Shown here: positions 44,867 through 53,995 of the stretch, piece after piece
How the letters are laid out: every line of letters begins with the position of its first letter
Numbering within the stretch: the stretch's first letter is position 1
Assembly: GCF_045635475.1 (NCBI RefSeq)
Contig: NZ_JBJGXI010000012.1
Coordinates: 1-64,000, forward strand
Origin: JBJGXI01 sp045635475
GTDB taxonomy: Bacteria; Bacillota; Bacilli; Bacillales; Amphibacillaceae
Length of the DNA stretch: 64,000 nt
Reading direction: 5' to 3'
Notes under the pieces: generated by a model
Database searches by the model: none
What the model was told of the DNA's origin: nothing
Seen by the model: the letters and a program-made list of their open reading frames with translations, nothing else
Translations under genes and position numbers: made by a program

Positions 44867-45308
44867 TGATACTATTTTTTGATAAAGATAAATCTCGAAA
44901 TTATGGATGATTAGATCACTTTCGTTCAATCGCCTATGGTGTCACCTCATCACCTGAGCAAATATGTTCTGAAATTTTCGATTCATGGGAGTAACGCAAC
45001 TACACAGAAGTACTCTCTACTAGATAAACTTCAGTTACTATTTTCACCTCCAATAGTAAACAACATTAGCGTACATAAAACTAAAATGAGGAGAAATGTA
45101 GCTACCTTCATCTTTGCGCAAGTCGTGAGTTCCAACCTTTCACTAGACTCCCTAAATTTATATGTAATGTTTTTGCTTTTTAAAAGTTGTCCACAAAATT
45201 CATGCTTGTACTGTTTTTAGTTCTTTCTCATATGTAAAGTATGTTTACTCAATTTCATTGACGAATAAAACTTAATCTGTTTAAAAATAGCTGTAAAAGG
45301 GGAACAAA
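44867..45308. other. Non-coding stretch with no clear feature
   Basis: About 440 bases of AT-rich DNA between the terminator and the next gene. No repeat family, RNA or convincing gene is visible. A plus-strand open frame at 44936-45220 lacks an SD and has an unnatural composition. On the minus strand one short frame (45031-45111) looks like a hydrophobic peptide and is listed separately at low confidence. The region may be decayed coding DNA. Confidence 0.5.
45031..45111 (-). CDS. Possible small hydrophobic peptide, 26 residues
   Basis: The minus-strand frame reads MKVATFLLILVLCTLMLFT then a few polar residues and a stop. It has the shape of a signal peptide or a single transmembrane helix. 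There is no good SD upstream (only GCAAAG), and the frame stops quickly, so it could be the remains of a longer secreted protein or chance. Included because small membrane peptides of this kind are common in Bacillaceae. Confidence 0.2.
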   Translation of the reverse strand: MKVATFLLILVLCTLMLFTIGGENSN

Positions 45309-45697
45309 ATGGGGAATTATGTTTTTGTATATGGAACATTAAGACAAGGGGCTAGCAATCATTCGTTTATGGAGCATGCACATCTAGTTACATCAGAAGC
45401 ATATTTGTATGGTACGTTATATGACACAGAAAAAGGCTATCCTGCTCTAGTAACAGGTGGTTATGACCGGGTGATTGGAGAAATATATAATGTAACTGAG
45501 CAGTTGTTAGAGAAGTTGGATCGTCTAGAGACTTTTTTTGGTGATAACATGAGAATAATGAATATGAAAGAATTATTCAAACTGTATATGCAAGTGACCA
45601 AAGTTACAAAGCGCTTGTATATGTTTATTCGAAAGACCGTACAGATGGTTTACAGGAAATTGATAGCGGCGATTGGATTCAATGGCAATACAAATAG
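45309..45697 (+). pseudogene. Gamma-glutamylcyclotransferase-like gene with a -1 frameshift
   Basis: Frame one begins MGNYVFVYGTLRQGASNH, the GGCT signature (VYGTLR binds the glutamyl group), and runs well to LEKLDRLETFFGDN. From about 45557 the homology continues in the -1 frame: NEYERIIQTVYASDQ, ALVYVYSK and the ending IDSGDWIQWQYK, stopping at TAG 45695-45697. Together this makes one normal-length GGCT of about 130 residues. The break lies at or just after a run of seven T (45533-45539), placed as T TTT TTT in the reading frame. It may be a one-base deletion, a sequencing error, or slippage. SD AAAAGGGG. Confidence 0.8.
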
Positions 45698-45717
45698 TTT
45701 AAATTTTGTAAAAATTA

Positions 45718-45746
45718 TTGACAATCATACATTTGTAAAGCATAAT
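45718..45746 (+). promoter_or_regulatory. Sigma-A promoter of proBA
   Basis: TTGACA (45718-45723), a 17-base spacer and CATAAT (45741-45746). Transcription would begin near 45753 and run into the T-box. Confidence 0.75.
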
Positions 45747-45774
45747 AATTGCTAACAATAGCATTCGGCATATG

Positions 45775-46014
45775 ATAAGGACCAATAGATTATACTCGGC
45801 ACGAAAGAGAATGGAATTCACCGGCTGAAAGATTCCAACGTTACCGATTGATTGAACCTATCCTTTGAGCTGTTGAGCTAATAACTCGACCGTTTCCTGC
45901 GTTAAAGGTATAAGAGGATATCTATTTATTTATTAGATATCAACTAAGGTGGTACCGCGGAATAAACCCTTTTCGTCCTTACATGACATTGTTTGGATGA
46001 AAAGGGTTTTTAGT
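45775..46014 (+). promoter_or_regulatory. T-box riboswitch, probably tRNA-Pro
   Basis: A T-box leader that reads the charging state of a tRNA. The conserved T-box AAGGTGGTACCGCGG lies at 45946-45960. It is followed by the terminator AAACCCTTTTC...GAAAAGGGTTTTT (45964-46012). The region with AGAATGGAATTCACCGGCTG looks like the distal part of stem I. The likely specifier codon is CCT (45857-45859, in GAACCTA), for proline, which fits the proBA genes downstream. Uncharged tRNA-Pro would stabilise the antiterminator and allow expression. The T-box is certain; the specifier is inferred. Confidence 0.9.
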
Positions 46015-46036
46015 TTGGAGAAAGAAGCGTGGTTCA

Positions 46037-47161
46037 ATGGGAAGAAAAAGAATTGTCGTCAAAATAGGAAGTAGTTCATTAACAAATACAAAAGGTGGAC
46101 TAAGTACGCGAAAATTAACAGAACACGTCGCAGCTATTGCAAAACTTCGTGAACAAGGCTATGAAGTAATTTTAATTTCTTCTGGTGCTGTTGCAGCCGG
46201 ATTTGGATATTTAGGTTATCCAGCGCGTCCGGTAACAGTCGCAGGTAAACAAGCGGCAGCTGCAGTTGGTCAAGGATTACTCGTCCAGGCATACACAGAG
46301 GCTTTTAAACAATATAACGTAATTACTTCGCAGCTCCTTTTAACGAGAGATGTATTTATTAATCAAGAGCAATATAGCAATGTTTATAACACGCTGGCTG
46401 AGCTTTTAAAAAGATCGGTTATCCCGATAATTAATGAAAATGATTCTGTTGCAATTGATGAGCTGACTTTTGGTGACAATGACATGCTTTCGGCATTAGT
46501 TAGTGGTCTGATTAATGCGGATTTTCTAATATTGTTGACCGATATTAATGGCCTTTATAACGGAAATCCGAAAACCATGCCATTGGCAAAACGTTATGAC
46601 ATATTGCCGGAGATCACCGAAGCAATATTACAACAAACGAACAACGATTCGAATTCAAAGTTTGGAACAGGTGGTATGAAATCAAAATTAATGGCATCAC
46701 AAACGGCATTATCGCTAGGGGTTCATGTGTTCGTCGGCTCAGGGTCAGGTGAGGAAAAATTACTCGATATTGTTAATGGCACAGGTGACGGCACTTATAT
46801 TGGTGACGATCATACGCAAAGCTTGCGTAAGCAAAAACAATGGATTGCTTTTCATTCTTCGATTGCTGGCAAGATAATAATCGATCACGGGGCAGAACAA
46901 GCCATTACACATGCGGGGAAAAGCTTGCTACCAGCAGGAATTAGTCACATAGAAGGTAGCTTTGATACCGGTGCCGTTGTTGAAATAACTAACATGGATG
47001 GCCAAACAATAGCTAAAGGACAAGTGAACTATTCTTCAGACGATATACTTTTGATTAAAGGAAAACTGAGCAGTGAAGCGATGCGGCAAACAAATCGCCC
47101 ACGACCAGAAGTAATTCACCGGGATCGTCTCGTGTTATCATTAAAGGAGGTTATACAATGA
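46037..47161 (+). CDS. proB: Glutamate 5-kinase
   Basis: A 374-residue enzyme that phosphorylates glutamate at the gamma carboxyl, the first step of proline synthesis. The amino-acid kinase domain has VVKIGSSSLTN, ISSGAVAAGFGYL, PIINENDSVAIDE and FGTGGMKSKLMAS. A C-terminal PUA domain (about 275-365) is present. Controlled by the T-box upstream, so it is made when proline is short; this belongs to the biosynthetic, not the osmostress, proline route. The SD is weak (GGAGAAAG, 15 bases away). Overlaps proA by four bases. Confidence 0.96.
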   Translation: MGRKRIVVKIGSSSLTNTKGGLSTRKLTEHVAAIAKLREQGYEVILISSGAVAAGFGYLGYPARPVTVAGKQAAAAVGQGLLVQAYTEAFKQYNVITSQLLLTRDVFINQEQYSNVYNTLAELLKRSVIPIINENDSVAIDELTFGDNDMLSALVSGLINADFLILLTDINGLYNGNPKTMPLAKRYDILPEITEAILQQTNNDSNSKFGTGGMKSKLMASQTALSLGVHVFVGSGSGEEKLLDIVNGTGDGTYIGDDHTQSLRKQKQWIAFHSSIAGKIIIDHGAEQAITHAGKSLLPAGISHIEGSFDTGAVVEITNMDGQTIAKGQVNYSSDDILLIKGKLSSEAMRQTNRPRPEVIHRDRLVLSLKEVIQ

Positions 47162-48423
47162 CTGATATAATAACCAATCAAAGTGACTTATTAGTAAAAG
47201 CAAAAAAAGTAAAGGACGCCGCATTTCGTATAGCGAATAAGTCTACTGCGCAAAAAAATGACGCGCTTTTATTAATTGCTGATCAATTATCTGCGGATAC
47301 CGCATTTATTTTAGAAGAAAATCAAAAAGATATTGCTTCAGGGAAACAAAACGGATTACATGATTCACTACTAGACCGTCTTTTACTTACAGAAGCACGT
47401 ATTCATGATATGGCAGAAGCTTTGCGGCAATTAACCGAGTTAACAGATCCAGTAGGTGAAACAATGGAAGCCTGGAAACGACCAAACGGCATTAACATCC
47501 AGAAAATTCGCGTCCCACTCGGTGTTGTCGGTATGATCTATGAAGCACGCCCAAACGTGACCGTTGATGCTGCAAGTCTTTGTTTAAAAACAGGTAACGC
47601 TGTGCTACTTAGAGGCAGCTCTTCAGCCATTCATTCTAATAGGGCGCTAGTAAAAGTGATTCACCGTGCTTTGGAAAAATCTGAGCTACCAGAGGATTCC
47701 GTCCAGTTAATCGAGGATATAAGTAGAGAGACAGCTGCACAGATGTTTAAATTGAACGAATACCTTGATGTGTTAATTCCTCGTGGTGGACAAAAATTAA
47801 TTCAAACGGTTGTAGAACAGGCGTCTGTTCCTGTGTTGGAAACTGGAGCAGGAAACTGTCATTTATTTATCGATGAAACAGCAAATAAACAAATGGCAAT
47901 CGAGATTGCGGTAAACGCTAAAACGCAACGCCCATCCGTCTGCAATGCAATTGAAACTGTGATTATCCATCAAGCATGGGCTAAACAATATTTACCTGAA
48001 CTTGTTGCTACACTTGAATCTCACGGAGTTGAGCTTAGAGGGGATAAACAATCCCAGCAATATGCTAGCATTGCAGATGCTAATGAGGACGATTGGAAAA
48101 CCGAATATTTAGCTAAAATTCTTGCTGTAAAAATAGTAGACCATGTAGATGTAGCAGTTATGCACATAAATACGTACGGATCGAAACATTCTGAAGCAAT
48201 TATTACCGAAAAGGAAGAAAATGTGCTACAATTTTTTACGAATGTAGATGCAGCAGCACTTTATCATAATGCATCCACTCGCTTTACGGATGGTTTTGAA
48301 TTTGGTTTTGGTGCAGAAATAGGAATTAGCACACAAAAGTTGCATGCAAGGGGACCGATGGGATTACCAGCACTAACATCAACCAAATATATTATTCGTG
48401 GAGATGGACAAATCAAACCATAA
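47158..48423 (+). CDS. proA: Gamma-glutamyl phosphate reductase
   Basis: A 421-residue aldehyde-dehydrogenase-fold enzyme that reduces glutamyl phosphate to glutamate semialdehyde with NADPH. Motifs include VPLGVVGMIYEARPNVTVD, LRGSSSAIHSNRAL, the catalytic Cys in ETGAGNCHLFID (near residue 243) and GFGAEIGISTQKLHARGPMG. Starts in the ATGA overlap with proB. No proC is present in the operon, so pyrroline reductase must be encoded elsewhere. Confidence 0.97.
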   Translation: MTDIITNQSDLLVKAKKVKDAAFRIANKSTAQKNDALLLIADQLSADTAFILEENQKDIASGKQNGLHDSLLDRLLLTEARIHDMAEALRQLTELTDPVGETMEAWKRPNGINIQKIRVPLGVVGMIYEARPNVTVDAASLCLKTGNAVLLRGSSSAIHSNRALVKVIHRALEKSELPEDSVQLIEDISRETAAQMFKLNEYLDVLIPRGGQKLIQTVVEQASVPVLETGAGNCHLFIDETANKQMAIEIAVNAKTQRPSVCNAIETVIIHQAWAKQYLPELVATLESHGVELRGDKQSQQYASIADANEDDWKTEYLAKILAVKIVDHVDVAVMHINTYGSKHSEAIITEKEENVLQFFTNVDAAALYHNASTRFTDGFEFGFGAEIGISTQKLHARGPMGLPALTSTKYIIRGDGQIKP

Positions 48424-48436
48424 ATGGAGGAATTCG

Positions 48437-49363
48437 ATGAAAAAAGTACTTGTCTTCGGACACAAAAACCCAGATACGGATACAATTAGTTCAGCTATCG
48501 CTTATGCAGAATTAAAAAAACGACTAGGTTACGAGGCTGAAGCAGTTCGTTTAGGTGAAGTTAGTGGAGAAACACAGTTTGCTTTAGACTATTTCAAAAT
48601 CGATCAACCTCGCTTCGTCAGCGCTGTTGCAAATGAAGTTGAGCAAGTAATTCTTGTTGATCACAACGAAAAACAACAAAGTGCAGAAGACATTGATCAG
48701 GTTCAAGTGATCGAAGTAATTGACCACCACCGTATTGCTAATTTTGAAACAAGTGATCCTTTATATTATAGAGCAGAGCCAGTAGGCTGTACTGCAACGA
48801 TATTAAATAAGTTGTATAAAGAACATAATGTTCAAATTTCCAAGTCAACTGCTGGATTAATGCTTTCTGCGATTATATCTGATACATTATTATTCAAATC
48901 ACCTACATGCACAGACGAAGATGTAAAAGCTGCAAAAGAACTAGCTGCAATTGCTGATGTAGATGCTGAACAATATGGTTTAGAAATGCTAAAAGCTGGA
49001 ACTGACTTCAGTGACACATCTATTAAAGAATTAATATCTCTTGATGCAAAACAGTTTAACATGGGAGCGCATCTCGTTGAAGTTGCGCAAGTGAACACTG
49101 TTGATACAGAAGACATTTTAAAAAACAAAGCTGAATTAGAAACAGAAATTTTAAACTCGATCAAAGCAAGTAACTTAGATTTATTTGTTTTTGTAGTCAC
49201 AAACATATTAACAAATGATTCTGATGTGTTAGCTGTTGGTGATAAGAAAGCGGCAGTTGAATCAGCATTTAATGTTGTCTTAGATAACGACATCGCAACA
49301 CTCAAAGGAGTCGTATCTAGAAAAAAACAAATCGTACCACAATTAACAAAAGCTCTATCATAA
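48437..49363 (+). CDS. ppaC: Manganese-dependent inorganic pyrophosphatase
   Basis: A 308-residue family II pyrophosphatase (DHH type), which hydrolyses pyrophosphate from biosynthesis in the cytoplasm. The metal-binding motifs are all present: VFGHKNPDTDTISSAIAY, VDHNEKQQ, VIDHHRIANF, and the C-terminal GVVSRKKQIVPQL substrate contacts. I chose ATG 48437 after AATGGAGGAATTCG; an earlier in-frame start lies inside proA. It follows proA by 13 bases, so it may be part of the same transcript. Confidence 0.96.
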   Translation: MKKVLVFGHKNPDTDTISSAIAYAELKKRLGYEAEAVRLGEVSGETQFALDYFKIDQPRFVSAVANEVEQVILVDHNEKQQSAEDIDQVQVIEVIDHHRIANFETSDPLYYRAEPVGCTATILNKLYKEHNVQISKSTAGLMLSAIISDTLLFKSPTCTDEDVKAAKELAAIADVDAEQYGLEMLKAGTDFSDTSIKELISLDAKQFNMGAHLVEVAQVNTVDTEDILKNKAELETEILNSIKASNLDLFVFVVTNILTNDSDVLAVGDKKAAVESAFNVVLDNDIATLKGVVSRKKQIVPQLTKALS

Positions 49364-49378
49364 ATGGGACAATGGAAA

Positions 49379-49412
49379 AACAGCGATTCAATTGGAACGC
49401 TGTTTTTTCTTT
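49379..49412 (+). terminator. Terminator after ppaC
   Basis: AACAGCG and CGCTGTT stem with a 12-base loop, then TTTTCTTT. Confidence 0.85.
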
Positions 49413-49436
49413 GACTAAGATAAGGCTTAAATAAGT

Positions 49437-49658
49437 ATGATTATGCCTGACGAAATGACATATGAATTTTACCAAGAAGAAATCAACTCAGAAAATAAAA
49501 CAGGTTAATCTAGGAAATTAAAGATAATTATTTCCTGGGCAACCGCAGATGATGCTATTTTCTATGAAATTACAGCAAGAACTGACATGAATTTAGGACC
49601 TGATTTGTAAAAAGTAGAAGGTTTTCCTGAACCTTTATATAAATTAGGACGAATTTGA
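49437..49658 (+). pseudogene. Decayed gene fragment with two in-frame stops
   Basis: One reading frame begins MIMPDEMTYEFYQEE and runs through TAA at 49506 and TAA at 49608 to TGA at 49656. Between stops it keeps protein-like composition: IISWATADDAIFYEITART, then KVEGFPEPLYKLGRI. That consistency over 74 codons in one frame suggests a real but inactivated gene. I do not recognise the family. There is no SD before the first ATG, so the true 5' end may already be lost. Repeat copy G begins directly after it. Confidence 0.5.
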
Positions 49659-50040
49659 ACTAAACTCATGACGTAACCTTACAGAGAGTGCTTGACCCGT
49701 TCCGGAAATGCACTTCGCTTTCACTCATAAGCACAAGTATAACATCTACTCACTCAAAGTGCCTTTCAAAGTACGCCCTTTCCTTCACGGTGTGGTACGA
49801 AGGTCGTGTGGCCCCGGCAAGGATAAGCGGACACGAGGGCGCCTATTTCGCTTGAAGTTACAGAATTGACGATTTAGCGGACATGAAAGCACTTATTTAC
49901 TAAAAATTAACATGATTCATGTACCTTTTAGTTAAATAAGGACGCTGGTGGTCGCAAAGAACCACCGAACTGGTCTCTCAATCTTTTCGCCACTTTGCAT
50001 CTAGCACTACGTCGCATTTTACTTCACTTCTGATATAACT
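49650..50040 (-). repeat. GC-rich palindromic repeat, copy G (interior replaced)
   Basis: The left edge resembles T2 (GAACTAAACTCATGACGTAAC). Next comes the foot of hairpin Y (CCGTTCCGGAAATGCACTTCG, 49698 onward). The right edge is the foot of X plus T1 (CTAGCACTACGTCGCATTTTACTTCACTTCTG, split here for reading, about 50000-50035). About 260 bases between them do not match other copies. They include GGTGGTCGCAAAGAACCACC, a perfect hairpin near 49948. From T1 the order is X then Y. It is the most diverged copy still recognisable at both ends. Confidence 0.7.
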
Positions 50041-50185
50041 CACTTATAGAGCCGCGAATATTTTTTAACTTTATTATAAATTTCCTTGTCATGAAACTTC
50101 ACAAGTTAATAGTAAGTGAAGAAATAATGCGTTAGAATAGTTAAAATATTCTAAAATTATTTAAATCGAAAAGGAGATTGATATT

Positions 50186-51232
50186 TTGAATGATTTATAC
50201 GCCCGGATTACGGAAATGCCGAAAATTGATCTTCATTTGCATTTAGATGGCAGTGTAAAGCCGAAAACGGTTTTATCTTTAGCAAAAAGAGAGAAGATTA
50301 AGTTACCCGTTTATGATGAACGTCAACTGAGGGGTTTAATGCAAATAGATGATAATTGCGATAGCTTAACTACTTACTTAAGTAAGTTTGAATTAGTCTC
50401 ACGTGTATTGCATAGCAGATATGGATTAGAACAAGTTGCAATGGAAACAGTTGAGCAAGCATTTAAACAAAATTGCAAATATATCGAGGTGCGCTTTGGA
50501 CCACAATTACATCGAAAAAAAGGGTTATCCTTGGAACAAGTAATCGAAGCGGTCATTAACGGATTAAAGAAAGGTGAACGTATGTATGGTGTAAAAGCAA
50601 ATGCGATTGCTTGTTGCTTACGTCATCATTCTATTGAAGAAAACAAAGAGGTTATTGAAGCAGCAACTGGATTTGTCGATGCTGGATTAGTTGCAGTTGA
50701 TCTAGCGGGGGATGAAGCGACTTATCCCGCACAATTATTTCATCAAGTGTTCGAATTAGCAAACAAGAAAGATTTACCAATCACCATACATGCAGGAGAG
50801 GCAGCTGGTCCAGAAAATATTGATGTAGCTGTCAATCAGTTGGGAGCTAATAGAATCGGTCATGGTGTTCGTTTAAGAGATAATCTTGATCTATTAGACT
50901 CCATACATTTAAAACAAATCCCATTAGAAATGTGTCCAATCAGTAATATACAAACAAAAACATGTAATGGTTGGAATGATTATCCCATCCGTGACTATTT
51001 TGATCGCGGATTGTTGGTTACAGTAAATACAGATAATCTAACAGTATCCAATACAACGCTAACTAAAGAATGGATTGTTTTAGCGGAGAAATATAAGTTT
51101 ACGGTTGAAGAACTACATCAATTAAGTTTGAATAGTATTCAAGCCTCATTTCTATCCAAAGACGAAAAAGCGGCTTTGAGCACCACATTTGCGTCTAATA
51201 AAAATCATCTAGACGTGCAGAATGCAATCTAA
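50186..51232 (+). CDS. add: Adenosine deaminase
   Basis: A 348-residue zinc hydrolase that deaminates adenosine to inosine. Metal and substrate motifs are complete: KIDLHLHLDGSVKP (HxH), ITIHAGEAAGPENI, NRIGHGVRL and VNTDNLTVSNTTL, where the Asp ligand is kept. The TTG start lies nine bases after AAGGAG. Classical adenosine deaminase is absent from B. subtilis but found in several other Bacillaceae. No purine gene is adjacent. The terminator follows after seven bases. Confidence 0.94.
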   Translation: MNDLYARITEMPKIDLHLHLDGSVKPKTVLSLAKREKIKLPVYDERQLRGLMQIDDNCDSLTTYLSKFELVSRVLHSRYGLEQVAMETVEQAFKQNCKYIEVRFGPQLHRKKGLSLEQVIEAVINGLKKGERMYGVKANAIACCLRHHSIEENKEVIEAATGFVDAGLVAVDLAGDEATYPAQLFHQVFELANKKDLPITIHAGEAAGPENIDVAVNQLGANRIGHGVRLRDNLDLLDSIHLKQIPLEMCPISNIQTKTCNGWNDYPIRDYFDRGLLVTVNTDNLTVSNTTLTKEWIVLAEKYKFTVEELHQLSLNSIQASFLSKDEKAALSTTFASNKNHLDVQNAI

Positions 51233-51242
51233 TAAAGAAGCT

Positions 51243-51278
51243 AACCAACTCATGTAAATACACGAGTTGGTTTCTTTT
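51243..51278 (+). terminator. Terminator after add
   Basis: AACCAACTC and GAGTTGGTT stem with a loop of about ten bases, then TCTTTTTG. Confidence 0.85.
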
Positions 51279-51304
51279 TGTGATCAAATTATGGAAAGAG
51301 TGTT

Positions 51305-51319
51305 TATTTTCTGAAAAAA
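51305..51319 (+). promoter_or_regulatory. Candidate CodY box upstream of ilvA
   Basis: TATTTTCTGAAAAAA matches 12 of 15 positions of the CodY consensus AATTTTCWGAAAATT. It lies 80 bases before the ilvA start. CodY represses ilvA in B. subtilis when branched-chain amino acids and GTP are plentiful, so the site makes biological sense. Confidence 0.5.
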
Positions 51320-51399
51320 GTGTTGTTCATATGTTTTCTAATCCTCTTGATTGTGTTAGTATGATTCATAACCATTTCACTGTAGGAAGGATCTATCGT

Positions 51400-52659
51400 A
51401 TGAGTACAAAAACAAAATCCGTTCCAATAAAGGACATTATTATTGCTAATCAAGTATTAAAAGATATTGTTGTTCGAACCCCTTTGCAAAAGGATACCAT
51501 TTTATCTGAACGTTACGAGTGTAACGTCTATTTAAAAAGAGAGGATCAGCAAGTTGTTCGTTCATTTAAAATTAGAGGGGCTTATAACCTGATGCAAGGT
51601 CTTTCTCCTGAAGAGCTTAATTCTGGTGTTGTCTGTGCTAGTGCAGGAAACCATGCACAAGGAGTTGCATACTCTTGTAAAGCACTTCAAGTAAAAGGTG
51701 TGATATTCATGCCTAGTACAACTCCAAGGCAAAAAGTATCACGCGTTTCATTCTTTGGTGGGGACTTTGTTGAAGTAGTCTTAACCGGAGATACATTTGA
51801 TGACTCATTTGAAACAGCCATGGAATATTGCAACAATCATCAGATGGCATTTATTCACCCATTCGATGACCATCGCACAATTGCAGGACAAGGAACAATT
51901 GGTTTAGAAGTATTGGATGAAATTGAAGAACCTATATCTCATATGTTCATGTCTGTTGGCGGTGGTGGATTAATATCAGGGGTAGGTTCGTATATTAAAA
52001 GTATTAGTCCAAGCACTAAAATGATCGGAGTTGAACCAATGGGCGCACCTTCGATGAAAACGGCACTTGACCAAGACCGTGTCGTTAACCTTGATAAAAT
52101 TGATAAATTTGTAGACGGTGCAAGTGTAAAAAAAGTAGGTAATATCACTTTTGAAATAGGTAAAGAAGTGATTGATGATATTGTTGTTGTCCCTGAAGGT
52201 AAAGTATGTACAACGTTGCTGGATTTATATAATGAGAATGCAATTGTTGCTGAACCTGCTGGCGCATTACCAGTTGCTGCGCTTGACCAGTACAAAGATG
52301 AAATTAAGGGGAAGAACATTGTGTGTATCATAAGTGGCGGAAACAATGATATTGATAGAATGCAAGATATCAAAGAAAGATCATTAATTTACGAAGGATA
52401 TAAACACTATTTCATTGTTAACTTTCCGCAACGCGCGGGTGCGCTTCGTGAATTCATTGGAGAATGTCTAGGCAAAACAGATGACATTACACGATTTGAA
52501 TATACAAAGAAAAACAATCGTGATAAGGGACCTGTCCTCGTTGGTATTGAGCTAAAACACAAAGAAGACTATCAGCCTTTAGTCACTCGAATGATTGAGA
52601 ATGGTTTCACTTATATCGAAATTAACAAAGATCAGCAACTGTTTAACTTATTAATCTAG
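51400..52659 (+). CDS. ilvA: Threonine dehydratase (biosynthetic)
   Basis: A 419-residue PLP enzyme making 2-oxobutanoate from threonine, the first committed step to isoleucine. The Schiff-base Lys is in QQVVRSFKIRGAYN (near residue 55), the substrate loop is ASAGNHAQGVAYS, and the PLP phosphate loop is SVGGGGLISGVG. A single short ACT-like regulatory domain (about 330-419) ends the protein, as in B. subtilis IlvA (422 residues). I took ATG 51400 after GGAAGGA; a longer frame upstream covers the promoter. A candidate CodY box lies upstream. Confidence 0.95.
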   Translation: MSTKTKSVPIKDIIIANQVLKDIVVRTPLQKDTILSERYECNVYLKREDQQVVRSFKIRGAYNLMQGLSPEELNSGVVCASAGNHAQGVAYSCKALQVKGVIFMPSTTPRQKVSRVSFFGGDFVEVVLTGDTFDDSFETAMEYCNNHQMAFIHPFDDHRTIAGQGTIGLEVLDEIEEPISHMFMSVGGGGLISGVGSYIKSISPSTKMIGVEPMGAPSMKTALDQDRVVNLDKIDKFVDGASVKKVGNITFEIGKEVIDDIVVVPEGKVCTTLLDLYNENAIVAEPAGALPVAALDQYKDEIKGKNIVCIISGGNNDIDRMQDIKERSLIYEGYKHYFIVNFPQRAGALREFIGECLGKTDDITRFEYTKKNNRDKGPVLVGIELKHKEDYQPLVTRMIENGFTYIEINKDQQLFNLLI

Positions 52660-52873
52660 TAGAAAAATTCAACAAAGTGTAAGGTAATAAAATCGGCCAT
52701 GGCCAATCTTGTTTTAAATTTAGCTTTTTCAATTTATAATTTCATATATTAGTCAATTTCATGATACTGATTTTTTTAGTTATCCGTATCCGTATATAGA
52801 AGTATTAAACTTTACTGTGAACTATATATGATGCAGTTAGCTGTATAAGGTAAGTCTGAAATTGTCTTATATC

Positions 52874-52908
52874 AAAAAAAGGGAGCCAAACAAGCTCCCT
52901 TTTTTTGA
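52874..52908. terminator. Bidirectional terminator between ilvA and the transporter gene
   Basis: AAAAAAAGGGAGC, a seven-base loop, and GCTCCCTTTTTTT form a perfect symmetrical stem. Confidence 0.93.
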
Positions 52909-52929
52909 TATGTAAAAGCTAGATTTTTG

Positions 52930-53874
52930 TCAACCAAAATCTGTAAGCCATACAACGAATAAGGATATAATAGGTATTGTAATTAGTGAGAGTAATGTGG
53001 AATAAATCGTTGTAATTACCGCTGTCTCTTCGTCATTTGCATACTTTGCAAATAACACAGTTGCTAACATGAAAGTAGGCATAGCTGCTTGAATAATAAC
53101 AATTTGTTTAATCTCGAGATCAAAGAACGAGACTGATAATACAATCATCGTTAACACGGGAATAATTAGTAAGCGAAAACTAAGCGGAAACCACATACCA
53201 GGAACTGCAGTAAGTTTTTTTGCTTTCACTAACGGCGGAATTAACATACCAATATATAGCATTGCTAATGGTCCAGCTATTCCAGAAAGCATGTCTGTTA
53301 ATAGTTTAACAGATTGAGGCGCTTCAAATCCTGCCGCAAAAGCGACTAAACCGAAACATATCGCGATTAGTGGAGGATTAATGACTGATTTTAATTGTCG
53401 GATATGGAATTTCCCTTCTTGCTTCAGCATGTGAATTGCAACTGTAAAAATGACCAGATCTAAAGCCGCATCAAAAATGGCAGCTAATAAGCCCCCGACA
53501 GGCCCGAAAATAGTAGCGCATAACGGAATACCTATAAATCCGGTATTACCAAAGCTAGCAAGAATGCTCATTTTATTTGCATGGATACCAGAAAAACCAA
53601 ACAATTTTGCAGCTACTACCGTCACTACCAGTGCAATAATATGATATACAATTGATACGATAAAAATAATCAATACTTTATGCAAGAGACTGTCGGTTAC
53701 TTTCGTATTAAACACACCATTTAAAATGATTGCAGGTACGGCAAAATTTATAATAATAAACATAAGCGCTGTTTTTAATTCTTTAGTAACCGGCAATCGT
53801 AATGCCATAAAGGACCCTAGGCCAATGATAATTGCCATGACAGCAATCGATGAAGCCACTACATATACACTCAT
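52930..53874 (-). CDS. AEC (auxin efflux carrier) family transporter
   Basis: A 314-residue membrane protein with about ten transmembrane helices in two five-helix halves. Typical stretches are NFAVPAIILNGVFN in the first half, FGNTGFIGIPLCATIFGP near residue 110, and AAMPTFMLATVLFAKYANDEETA near 270. The family contains organic acid/malate and amino acid carriers; no substrate can be read from the sequence. The gene faces ilvA. SD AAAGGAATTC on the minus strand. Confidence 0.88.
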   Translation of the reverse strand: MSVYVVASSIAVMAIIIGLGSFMALRLPVTKELKTALMFIIINFAVPAIILNGVFNTKVTDSLLHKVLIIFIVSIVYHIIALVVTVVAAKLFGFSGIHANKMSILASFGNTGFIGIPLCATIFGPVGGLLAAIFDAALDLVIFTVAIHMLKQEGKFHIRQLKSVINPPLIAICFGLVAFAAGFEAPQSVKLLTDMLSGIAGPLAMLYIGMLIPPLVKAKKLTAVPGMWFPLSFRLLIIPVLTMIVLSVSFFDLEIKQIVIIQAAMPTFMLATVLFAKYANDEETAVITTIYSTLLSLITIPIISLFVVWLTDFG

Positions 53875-53995
53875 TTATTGAATTCCTTTCTCTTTAAACA
53901 ATCATTACCTATTTTAGCTTAATTAGGAATCAACTGTCTAATCGTAAAGACTACGCTAATAAGTCTAGACTGTTTTCTAAATGTTTGATGTTAGT

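Noticed and set aside
44936..45220. A 94-codon open frame on the plus strand between the 93-residue protein gene and the GGCT gene
   Set aside because: No SD, unnatural composition, and no recognisable motif.
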